Shown in pieces: positions 46,730 to 55,528 of a stretch of DNA of 64,000 nt. The notes beneath the pieces are model-generated. The model ran no database searches. It had not been told where the DNA came from and saw nothing but the letters and a program-made list of their open reading frames with translations. The first letter of the stretch is position 1, and every line of letters begins with the position of its first letter. This DNA is from Massilia litorea (GTDB lineage Bacteria > Pseudomonadota > Gammaproteobacteria > Burkholderiales > Burkholderiaceae_D), in assembly GCF_015101885.1 (NCBI RefSeq), contig NZ_CP062941.1, forward strand, positions 1,798,001-1,862,000, in the 5' to 3' direction. Made by a program: the position numbers and the translations under genes.

Positions 46730-47932
46730 CTACGGATACATATATCGTCTCGACCAGGGAATATGGCCCGGGTCTTCCCCCGCCTTACCCCCCACGATCT
46801 GATACAGGCTGATCCAGTCGTGGGCAAACGCGTAGGCGCAGCCGGCAAGATACACGTGCCAGATGCGCAGGTGCTTCGCATCCGTCAGCTGGCCGATCGC
46901 ATCGAAGCGGCTCTCGAAATTCTCGGTCCATAGCGCGCAGGTGCGCGCGTAGTGGCGGCGCAGGTTTTCGACGTCGCGCACTTCCAGGCCTCCCTGTTGC
47001 ATCGCCTTCACCACGGCCGACAGGTGCGCCAGCTCGCCCTGCGGGAACACATATTGGTCGATGAATTCGCCGCCGCCATAGGGCGTGGCGCGGCCGGCGA
47101 CGTCGGTGGTGGTGATCCCGTGGTTCATCACGACGCCGCCCGGCGCCAGCAAACCCTGGATCTTCTCGAAATAGGCCGGCAAATGCTGCACGCCGACGTG
47201 CTCGAACATGCCGACGCTGGTGATGCGGTCGAACTGGCCGTCAAGGTCGCGGTAGTCCTGCAGGCGGATCTCGACCTGGCTCTCGAGCCCGGCCTGCGCC
47301 ACCCGTTCGCGCGCCAGGGCCGCCTGGTTTTCCGAGAGGGTGATGCCGACGCAGCGCGCGCCGAAGGCCTGCGCCGCCCGGATCGCCAGCGCACCCCAGC
47401 CGCAGCCGATGTCGAGCAGGCTCTGGCCCGGGCGCAGGTCGATCTTGCGCAGGATGTGGTCGATCTTTTTCAGTTGCGCACTGGCCAGGTCCTCGTCGCC
47501 GTTCTCGAAATAGGCGCAGGAATACACCATGTTCGGGTCGAGCCAGGCGGCGTAGAAATCGTTGGAGACGTCGTAGTGGTAGCGGATTGCCTCGGCATCC
47601 TTCTGGCGCGTGTGCGGCGACAGCAGGCGCAGCGGATTGGCTCGGCGCGCGGGCTTGCCGCTCGAGGCCGCCAGTTCGCTGCCGATGCGGATCATGTCGG
47701 CGGCGCGTCCGCGGATTTCGAGCTCGCCTTCGACATAGGCGGCCCCGAGCTTATACAGGCTGGGGGAGAGCAGGTAGCGCAGGCTCGACGGCCTGGGGAC
47801 GCGGATGGTGACGCGCGGGGGATCGGGCGAGAGGTCGAACTGCTCGCCGTTCCACAATTCCACGCGCAAGGGGAGCGACAGTTTGCTGCGCACGCCTGTA
47901 CTCCAGGCGCTGAGCTTCATTTCCGTGAACAT
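46730..47932 (-). CDS. cfa: Cyclopropane-fatty-acyl-phospholipid synthase
   Basis: A 400-residue SAM-dependent enzyme that converts membrane cis-unsaturated fatty acids to cyclopropane forms. RYHYDVSNDFYAAWLDPNMVYSCAYF, the SAM loop LLDIGCGWGALAIRAA, SVGMFEHVGVQHL and the C-terminal RRHYARTCALW block are all typical. GGAGGA stands before ATG 47932. It ends at the repeat. Confidence 0.94.
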   Translation of the reverse strand: MFTEMKLSAWSTGVRSKLSLPLRVELWNGEQFDLSPDPPRVTIRVPRPSSLRYLLSPSLYKLGAAYVEGELEIRGRAADMIRIGSELAASSGKPARRANPLRLLSPHTRQKDAEAIRYHYDVSNDFYAAWLDPNMVYSCAYFENGDEDLASAQLKKIDHILRKIDLRPGQSLLDIGCGWGALAIRAAQAFGARCVGITLSENQAALARERVAQAGLESQVEIRLQDYRDLDGQFDRITSVGMFEHVGVQHLPAYFEKIQGLLAPGGVVMNHGITTTDVAGRATPYGGGEFIDQYVFPQGELAHLSAVVKAMQQGGLEVRDVENLRRHYARTCALWTENFESRFDAIGQLTDAKHLRIWHVYLAGCAYAFAHDWISLYQIVGGKAGEDPGHIPWSRRYMYP

Positions 47933-48021
47933 GGTTTCCTCCGGCGGTGGCGCGCCGGCCGCACAGCGCCGACGCCGGACCCGTCGCGGCAGGAAGTGTC
48001 GATGTCCGCCGAAACAGGTCC

Positions 48022-49221
48022 TTACGGTTGCAAACGCTGCCGCGCCCAGCTTCCGTCTTCCTGCCGCTCGTAGACGATGCGGTCATGGAAACGCGAGCGG
48101 CGCCCTTGCCAGAACTCGATGCGCTCGGGCACCAGGCGGAAGCCGCCCCAATTGGACGGCCGCGCCGGCGCGTCGCCCGCTGTCGCGGCGACCGCTTCGT
48201 AGTTCCGTTCCAGGGCCGCACGGTTGTCGATCGGCGCGCTCTGCTGGGAGGCGATCGCCGACAGGCGGCTCTTCAACGGCCTGCTGTGGAAATACTTGTC
48301 GCTCTCTTCGGCCGAGGTCGTTTCGACCCTGCCCTCGATGCGAACCTGGCGTTCAAGTTCGCTCCAGAAGAATAGCAGTGCTGCATAAGGATTGGCGCGC
48401 AATTCCTGAGCTTTCCGGCTGTCATAATTGGTGTACCAGGTGAAGCCGCGCTCGTCGAACTGTTTCACCAGCACGATGCGCGAACTCGGCCGGCCGCTGG
48501 CGTCGACCGTCGCCACGTTCATCGCATTCGGCTCGTTGACTTGCGCTTTCAAGGCCTGCTCGAACCAGCGCGTGAATTGCAGCATCGGGTCCTCGAGGAC
48601 CTCGTCCTCGTTCAGGCTGGCCTGGCCGTAATCCTTGCGCAAGCCGGCGACGGCGTCGCCGATCGCGGGCGCGGGCGTGGCCGGCTCCTGCCTGACTCCG
48701 CGCCGGCGCTGCATCGCCGCGCCCAGCTGCGCCATCTGCGCGGGCGAGAACAGGCGCAGCGCCATCGGCGCCATCGTGCTTTCCTCGCGCTCCATGTGGG
48801 AGGTGTAGCGCTGCACGAAGCGTTGCACGCTTGAGCTCGACAGCACGCTGGCGCTGCCATCGGCGATCGCCGTCAGCTGCTCGTGCAGGTCTTGCCAGAG
48901 CGCGTCCATCTCCTTGTGGTCCTGCAGGATGACCGGCGCCAGCGCCTGCAAGGTCGCCGCGTCTTCCCCTTGCGCCACCGCGCGCAGCATCGGAATCAGG
49001 TCCTGTTCTTCGTCGTCATGGTGCAGGTGCGCGGCCTTGTCGAAATACTTCAGCACGGCGCCGGCGGCCTGGCGCGCGGCGTCGTCGGCGCCGTGCTCGG
49101 GCAGGTGCGACAGGAGCCGTTCGAGCGTACTCAACTGCTTGCGGATGCGGCCGTGGCAATGCTTGAGCACGGCGATCGGCTGGTCGAAACCGGGTGCGGT
49201 GTCAGGAAGGAAATCGTTCAT
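48022..49221 (-). CDS. pdxH: Hemerythrin-like (HHE) domain fused to pyridoxamine 5'-phosphate oxidase
   Basis: A 399-residue single frame, nearly twice the usual PdxH length. Residues 1-175 form a helical HHE domain with candidate iron ligands H21/H23, H68 and E72 ([11 protein letters not shown]), H102/E104 and H142/E146 (HMEREES). A linker leads to a full PdxH at about 190-399: [48 protein letters not shown] for FMN, and RRSRFHDR matching the active Arg/His pair. PdxH oxidises PNP/PMP to PLP using O2. The oxidase call is firm; the role of the N-terminal domain is inference. Confidence 0.93.
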   Translation of the reverse strand: MNDFLPDTAPGFDQPIAVLKHCHGRIRKQLSTLERLLSHLPEHGADDAARQAAGAVLKYFDKAAHLHHDDEEQDLIPMLRAVAQGEDAATLQALAPVILQDHKEMDALWQDLHEQLTAIADGSASVLSSSSVQRFVQRYTSHMEREESTMAPMALRLFSPAQMAQLGAAMQRRRGVRQEPATPAPAIGDAVAGLRKDYGQASLNEDEVLEDPMLQFTRWFEQALKAQVNEPNAMNVATVDASGRPSSRIVLVKQFDERGFTWYTNYDSRKAQELRANPYAALLFFWSELERQVRIEGRVETTSAEESDKYFHSRPLKSRLSAIASQQSAPIDNRAALERNYEAVAATAGDAPARPSNWGGFRLVPERIEFWQGRRSRFHDRIVYERQEDGSWARQRLQP

Positions 49222-49309
49222 GTGCGTATTTTTGACAGAGGGAAGTTTTTTGATTGACAGAGCGATATTTTAGTGCGGACGCGAAAGACCGGTCCGGTAA
49301 AATGTCCGG

Positions 49310-50179
49310 ATGAACTCGATCGACACCTCTTTCACCCAAACGCCGCACGGCGATGATATCGACTTTGCGCGCCGCTTCGGCGGCGTTGGCCGCCTCTACG
49401 GCGAGCGTGCACTGGAACGTTTTAAAACGGCGCACGTTTGCGTGATCGGCGTCGGCGGCGTCGGCTCCTGGATCGTCGAGGCGCTGGCGAGGAGCGCCGT
49501 CGGCCAGCTGACCCTGATCGACCTCGACAACGTGGCCGAATCGAACATCAACCGCCAGATCCAGGCTTTAACGGACACCATCGGCCAGCCGAAGATCGAG
49601 GCCTTGCGCGACCGCATTGCCCAGATCAATCCGTTCTGCAAGGTGAACCTGGTCGAGGATTTCATCGAGCCCGACAACATCGAAGAGATGATCGGCGGCA
49701 AGCGTTTTGATTACGTCGTCGACGCCATCGACAGCGTCAAGGCCAAGGCCGCCCTGATCGCGTTTTGCCGCGAGCACGCCATTCCCCTGCTGACCAGCGG
49801 CGGCGCCGGCGGCCAGCTCGACCCGACCAAAATCGAGGTGCGCGACCTGGCCCGCACCGAGCAGGAACCGCTGCTGAAAAAAGTGCGCAAGGTCCTGCGC
49901 GCGCAGTACGGTTTCTCGCGCGGCGAAAAGCAGAAATACCATATCGATGCCGTGTTCTCGATGGAGCCGCTGCGCTACCCGGAGGCGGATGATGCCTGCG
50001 AGATCGAGTCCAGCATTACGGGACTCAATTGCGCCGGCTTCGGATCGAGCATGGTGGTCACCGCCAGCTTCGGCATGATCGCGGCGGCCCACATCCTGCG
50101 CAAGATGGCCGAGGCGGCCGCGCACGCGGATGCCGGGGACGACGCGACGGCCACGCAGGCGGCGCTCGCCGGCGCCTGA
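49310..50179 (+). CDS. tcdA: tRNA threonylcarbamoyladenosine dehydratase
   Basis: A 289-residue E1-like enzyme cyclising t6A37 to ct6A in tRNA with ATP. The nucleotide-binding VIGVGGVGSWIVEALARS, LIDLDNVAESNINRQIQA and the DAIDSVKAKAALI block are characteristic. It diverges from the pdxH fusion with an 88-bp gap. It complements the Sua5 gene at 38332 in tRNA position-37 modification. Confidence 0.94.
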   Translation: MNSIDTSFTQTPHGDDIDFARRFGGVGRLYGERALERFKTAHVCVIGVGGVGSWIVEALARSAVGQLTLIDLDNVAESNINRQIQALTDTIGQPKIEALRDRIAQINPFCKVNLVEDFIEPDNIEEMIGGKRFDYVVDAIDSVKAKAALIAFCREHAIPLLTSGGAGGQLDPTKIEVRDLARTEQEPLLKKVRKVLRAQYGFSRGEKQKYHIDAVFSMEPLRYPEADDACEIESSITGLNCAGFGSSMVVTASFGMIAAAHILRKMAEAAAHADAGDDATATQAALAGA

Positions 50180-50254
50180 GTCGCCGCTGTGCATCCCGGT
50201 CCGGGCTTGCTATCATGGGATATCGCTTGAAATCCTGTCATTGAAAGAGCCCTC

Positions 50255-50899
50255 ATGATGCGTCGTACCACTTTATTGGCCGTGCTGCTCGCGGCCGCTG
50301 CCGCCGCTAACGCCCAGCAGGGCAACCCGGCTGCCGTCACCCCGGCAAATGCCCCCGCCAATCCTGCCGCCGCCGACCAGGCCGCCGCGACCGTGCGCCA
50401 GCAGGGCGTGCAAAGCGCTGCCGACCAGGCCGCCGCCACCTCGCAGCAGGCCGCCGGCCAGGCTGCCGCCCCGACCGACGCCGGCGCCGCCGCCCAGGCC
50501 GCCGCTGCCGCACAGGCGGCGCAGCCGGTGCCGCCGGCTCCCACGGGTCCCCAGCTCGAGATCGTCGACCGCGTGGTCGGCAAGGGCCGCGAAGCCAGCC
50601 TTGGCAGCACGGTGCGCGTCAACTACACCGGCTGGTTCCACAAGCCCTTGTCGAGCACGGGCCGCGGCAAGAAATTCGACTCCTCGCTCGACGCCGGCCG
50701 CGACCCGCTCGAGTTCCGCCTCGGCGCCGGCCAGGTCATCAAGGGCTGGGAGCAGGGCGTGGCCGGCATGAAGGTCGGCGGCAAGCGCACCCTGATCATT
50801 CCAAGCCAGCTGGCCTACGGCAAGCGCGGCGCGCCGGGCGGCATGATCCCGCCAGACACGGACCTGATTTTCGATGTGGAACTGCTCGGCGTAAAGTAA
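50255..50899 (+). CDS. Exported FKBP-type peptidyl-prolyl isomerase
   Basis: A 214-residue protein. It has a signal peptide ([19 protein letters not shown]), then about 80 residues of Ala/Gln/Pro-rich low-complexity sequence, then an FKBP domain (about 105-214) with [46 protein letters not shown] and [13 protein letters not shown]. It assists folding by Pro isomerisation, probably in the periplasm. It is 30 bp upstream of the cysteine synthase gene. Confidence 0.92.
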   Translation: MMRRTTLLAVLLAAAAAANAQQGNPAAVTPANAPANPAAADQAAATVRQQGVQSAADQAAATSQQAAGQAAAPTDAGAAAQAAAAAQAAQPVPPAPTGPQLEIVDRVVGKGREASLGSTVRVNYTGWFHKPLSSTGRGKKFDSSLDAGRDPLEFRLGAGQVIKGWEQGVAGMKVGGKRTLIIPSQLAYGKRGAPGGMIPPDTDLIFDVELLGVK

Positions 50900-50929
50900 A
50901 TCCAAAACACTGTCACGGGAGAACGGCAA

Positions 50930-51859
50930 ATGCGTATCGCTAACGATGTCACTGAACTGATCGGCAACACCCCTCTCGTCAGGATCCGCAAGCTGTCGAC
51001 CGGCGGCGCCGAGATCCTTGCCAAGCTCGAGTTCTACAATCCCGCGCACAGCGTCAAGGACCGCATCGGCCTGGCGATGATCGAGGCGGCGGAAAAGGCC
51101 GGCAAGATCGGGCCCGACACCGTCGTCGTCGAGCCCACCAGCGGCAACACGGGGATTGCGCTGGCCATGGTCTGTGCCGCGCGCGGCTACCGCTGCAAGC
51201 TGGTCATGCCCGAAACCATGAGCAACGAGCGGCGCATGCTGCTGCGTGCCTATGGCGCCGAACTCGTGCTCACGCCAGGCTCCGAGGGCATGCTGGGCGC
51301 GATCCGCCGCGCCGAGGAAATCGTCGCCGCCGATCCGCGCGCCTTCATGCCGCAACAATTCAACAACCCGGCCAACCCGGAAGTCCACCGCCGCACGACG
51401 GCCGAAGAAATCTGGCGCGACACCGACGGCAAAGTCGACATCCTGGTGGCCGGCATCGGCACCGGCGGCACCATCACCGGCGTCGGCGAGGTGATCAAGG
51501 AACGCAAGCCCGGCTTCCAGGTGGTGGCCGTCGAACCGGAAGCCTCGCCGATCCTGTCGAAAGGCACCAAGGGCCCGCACCCGATCCAGGGCATCGGCGC
51601 CGGCTTCGTGCCGGAAGTGTTGAACACCAGGATCTACGACGAGGTCATCGCCGTCAGCAACGACAATGCCTTCGAGACGGCCCGCGCGGCCGCCCGCGAA
51701 GAGGGGCTGTTGGTCGGGATTTCGTCCGGCGCCGCCTTGTGGGCGGCGATGCAGGTGGCGCAGCGGCCGGAGAATGCGGGAAAAATGATCGTGACGATCA
51801 TCCCATCCTTCGGCGAGCGGTATCTGAGTACCGCACTGTTCGCCAATCTGGCTGGCTGA
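50930..51859 (+). CDS. Cysteine synthase
   Basis: A 309-residue PLP enzyme of the CysK/CysM family making cysteine from O-acetylserine. [24 protein letters not shown] with PLP-lysine Lys43, the [12 protein letters not shown] loop and [17 protein letters not shown] are seen. The length and PTSGNTG motif fit cysK best, though the sulphur donor cannot be told from sequence. It uses PLP, which PdxH upstream supplies; that proximity may be coincidental. Confidence 0.93.
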   Translation: MRIANDVTELIGNTPLVRIRKLSTGGAEILAKLEFYNPAHSVKDRIGLAMIEAAEKAGKIGPDTVVVEPTSGNTGIALAMVCAARGYRCKLVMPETMSNERRMLLRAYGAELVLTPGSEGMLGAIRRAEEIVAADPRAFMPQQFNNPANPEVHRRTTAEEIWRDTDGKVDILVAGIGTGGTITGVGEVIKERKPGFQVVAVEPEASPILSKGTKGPHPIQGIGAGFVPEVLNTRIYDEVIAVSNDNAFETARAAAREEGLLVGISSGAALWAAMQVAQRPENAGKMIVTIIPSFGERYLSTALFANLAG

Positions 51860-51867
51860 TTACGGGA

Positions 51868-51891
51868 GTGGTGGGCACGCCGTGCCCACCC
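51868..51891. repeat. Palindromic intergenic repeat, copy 3 (short unit)
   Basis: GTGGTGGGCACG followed by CGTGCCCACCC: a shorter, more degenerate unit of the same family, in the gap between convergent cysteine synthase and the CDF exporter. It could act as a terminator stem. Confidence 0.7.
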
Positions 51892-51898
51892 TTCAATG

Positions 51899-52825
51899 TT
51901 ACGCCACCAGCGCGCAGCGATGCTGCGAGGTGCCTTCCTCGACCTGCAGCGTGCAGTGCCCGATCGAGAAATCGTGGTGCAGTTTGGCCACGATCGCATC
52001 GATCGCCGCGTCGCCCGGGTAACCGCCCGGCATCACCAGGTGGGCGGTCAGCGCCGTCTCCGTCGTGCTCATCGCCCAGATGTGCAGGTCGTGCACGCCC
52101 GACACACCGGGCTGATGCGCAAGGAAGCGCCCGATCGCCGCCGCATCGACCTTGTCCGGCACGGCCGCCATCACCAGGCGCAGCGACTCGCGCAGCAGCG
52201 ACCAGGTGCCGTACACGATCACCAGCACGATGACCAGGCTGACGGCCGGGTCGAGCCAGGTCCAGCCGGTGCCCATGATGACCAGGCCCGACACCACCAC
52301 CCCCAGCGAAATGGCCGCGTCGGCCGCCATGTGCAGGTAGGCGCCGCGGATGTTCAGGTCGCCTTTGCTGCCGGCCATGAAGAGCCAGGCCGAAAAACCG
52401 TTGATGGCCACGCCGATGGCCGCCACCACCGACACCGTCATGCCCGCGACGGGCGCCGGCGCCGTGAAGCGGTGCAGGGCTTCCCAGGCAATCGCACCGC
52501 AGGCCACCAGCAGCAGGACGGCATTGCCGAGCGCAGCCAGGATCGAGGAGCTGCGCAGGCCATAGGTATAGCGCGCGCTCGGCGCGCGTTTCGCCAGCAC
52601 CGCCGCGCCCCAGGCCAGTACCAGTCCCAGCACGTCCGACAGGTTGTGGCCGGCGTCGGCCATCAGCGCCGTCGAGTTGGCGATGAAGCCGTAGACGAAC
52701 TCGATCGCGACGAACAGCGAATTGACGCCGATCGCCAGCGCGAAGGCACGCCCGTGGCCGGCTACCGGCGCGTGGTGGTGATGGTGGCCATGCGAATGGC
52801 CGTGATCGTGATGGTCGTGATTCAT
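51899..52825 (-). CDS. Cation diffusion facilitator (Zn/Co exporter, CzcD type)
   Basis: A 308-residue inner-membrane exporter. A His-rich N-terminus (MNHDHHDHGHSHGHHHHH) precedes six helices with the metal site ALMADAGHNLSDVLG and the second HMAADAAISLGVV. A C-terminal cytoplasmic domain has VHDLHIWAMSTTE. It probably swaps Zn2+ for protons. The ATG at 52825 overlaps the repressor's stop by 4 bp, so both are expressed together. Confidence 0.93.
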   Translation of the reverse strand: MNHDHHDHGHSHGHHHHHAPVAGHGRAFALAIGVNSLFVAIEFVYGFIANSTALMADAGHNLSDVLGLVLAWGAAVLAKRAPSARYTYGLRSSSILAALGNAVLLLVACGAIAWEALHRFTAPAPVAGMTVSVVAAIGVAINGFSAWLFMAGSKGDLNIRGAYLHMAADAAISLGVVVSGLVIMGTGWTWLDPAVSLVIVLVIVYGTWSLLRESLRLVMAAVPDKVDAAAIGRFLAHQPGVSGVHDLHIWAMSTTETALTAHLVMPGGYPGDAAIDAIVAKLHHDFSIGHCTLQVEEGTSQHRCALVA

Positions 52826-53148
52826 GTGTCCAGTCCGTTGATGGGTTCGGCGATGTGCTCGAACATGGTGGCAAGCAGGGTGCTGATGTGGGCGTCGGCG
52901 GCGGCATAGAACACCTGCTTGCCCTGGCGCTCGGCCTTGAGGATGCGCGCCGCGCGCAGCAGGCGCAGGTGGTGGCTGACGAGCGAACTCGACAACGCAA
53001 GCGTGGCGGCAATGTCGCCGACGGAGGTCGGCTGCGTCAGGCAGGCCAGCACGATACGCAGGCGGGTCGCATCGCCCAGCAGGTGGAACAGGTCCGCCAG
53101 CTGGTCGATCGCATCGTTGGGATTGTCGAGTTTGTTCATCAGCAACAT
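52822..53148 (-). CDS. ArsR/SmtB family zinc-type metalloregulator
   Basis: A 108-residue winged-helix repressor. The recognition helix region is SSSLVSHHLRLLRAARIL. The alpha-5 helix has D85, H87, H98 and E101, exactly the +2, +13, +16 spacing of the SmtB zinc site; a CVC arsenic site is absent. It should release DNA when Zn2+ (or Co2+) binds, inducing itself and the exporter. Starts at 53148 or 53139 are both possible; a 12-2-12 operator overlaps the first. Confidence 0.92.
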   Translation of the reverse strand: MLLMNKLDNPNDAIDQLADLFHLLGDATRLRIVLACLTQPTSVGDIAATLALSSSLVSHHLRLLRAARILKAERQGKQVFYAAADAHISTLLATMFEHIAEPINGLDT

Positions 53149-53169
53149 GTGAATAGTTGTTCACATGTT
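53144..53169 (-). promoter_or_regulatory. ArsR-family 12-2-12 operator over the regulator's start
   Basis: AACATGTGAATA, GT, TGTTCACATGTT: twelve-base arms with one mismatch. It matches the SmtB/CzrA operator type (TGAACA-N2-TATTCA core). It covers the ATG at 53146-53148. Confidence 0.88.
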
Positions 53170-54668
<1,499 letters not shown>

Positions 54669-54683
54669 TCGTCGTTGAGGTAA

Positions 54684-54817
54684 CGTAGGGTGGGCTCTCG
54701 AGCCCACGCGCTTGTGCGGATGCGTTGGCATAACGCATCCGTAGGCCGTTAACGCTTGCGAGGAAATTTGCAGGTTCGCATAGAGCGTACCGCGTGGGCT
54801 CGGAGAGCCCACCCTAC
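54684..54817. repeat. Paired palindromic intergenic repeat, copy 4 (inverted pair with central hairpin)
   Basis: The left unit CGTAGGGTGGGCTCTCG runs to 54710 and the right unit, 54790-54817, is nearly its reverse complement. Between them GGATGCGTT (54718-54726) and AACGCATCC (54732-54740) form another hairpin. The pair lies between convergent glf and a methyltransferase gene, like copy 1. Confidence 0.85.
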
Positions 54818-54838
54818 GGTGCGCCGGCAGTCGGGTAG

Positions 54839-55528
54839 TTAACCCGGCAGTTGTCCCATTAATATGAGCGACACCGGTTTCCCGGTCTCCGGGTGCACCG
54901 GTTCGCGCAGGCTGGTGAGGCGCAGGCCGCTGTCGAGGAACAAGGTCACCCAGCTTTCCAGCGTGCGGAAATACCAGGGCGGGGGATCAGTGAAATCGGT
55001 GCTGAAGCCGGCCCAGCTGCCTGCGCGCCAGCCGTCGGCATAGGGCGCGTCGCCGCAGGAGACCAGCGGGTGCACCGTCTGCACGATCAGGGTGCCGCCG
55101 GGCCGCAGGTAACTCGGCGCGGCGCGCAGCAAACCGGCCGTCGACTCTTTCCCGATCAGCGAGAAATTGCAGATGGCGACATCGGCCGCCAGTTGCAGTT
55201 TGCCCGCCGCGATCTCCTCGTACGACATCACCTGAAAAACGCCGCCGCTGCTGCCCGCTGCCCGCGCCGCGTCGACCAGGCCGGCAATCGCGTCGACGCC
55301 GACCATGTTTACTTCCGGCAGGGCACGTACCAGCCAGCCTTCACCGCAGCCGAGATCGACACCGGTCTGCGGCGCGCAGGAGCGCACGGCGTCGACGATG
55401 GCCGCGTCGGTCACCAGCGCGCGGCTGGCGATTTCCCGGCCACGCACGGCGGCTACCCACGGGTCGCTGTTGCGCGACCAGGATTCCACGATTTTTTCGT
55501 CGCTCAGCATGCTCGTCCCCTCGCTCAT
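54839..55528 (-). CDS. Class I SAM-dependent methyltransferase
   Basis: A 229-residue soluble methyltransferase. Motif I is TGVDLGCGEGWLVRAL, the acidic position follows in NMVGVDAIAG, and FSLIGKEST marks motif II/III. LRPGGTLIVQTVHPL is the post-motif strand. Substrate unknown. ATG at 55528 overlaps the stop of the M16 protease as ATGA, so it is translated with it. Confidence 0.85.
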   Translation of the reverse strand: MSEGTSMLSDEKIVESWSRNSDPWVAAVRGREIASRALVTDAAIVDAVRSCAPQTGVDLGCGEGWLVRALPEVNMVGVDAIAGLVDAARAAGSSGGVFQVMSYEEIAAGKLQLAADVAICNFSLIGKESTAGLLRAAPSYLRPGGTLIVQTVHPLVSCGDAPYADGWRAGSWAGFSTDFTDPPPWYFRTLESWVTLFLDSGLRLTSLREPVHPETGKPVSLILMGQLPG

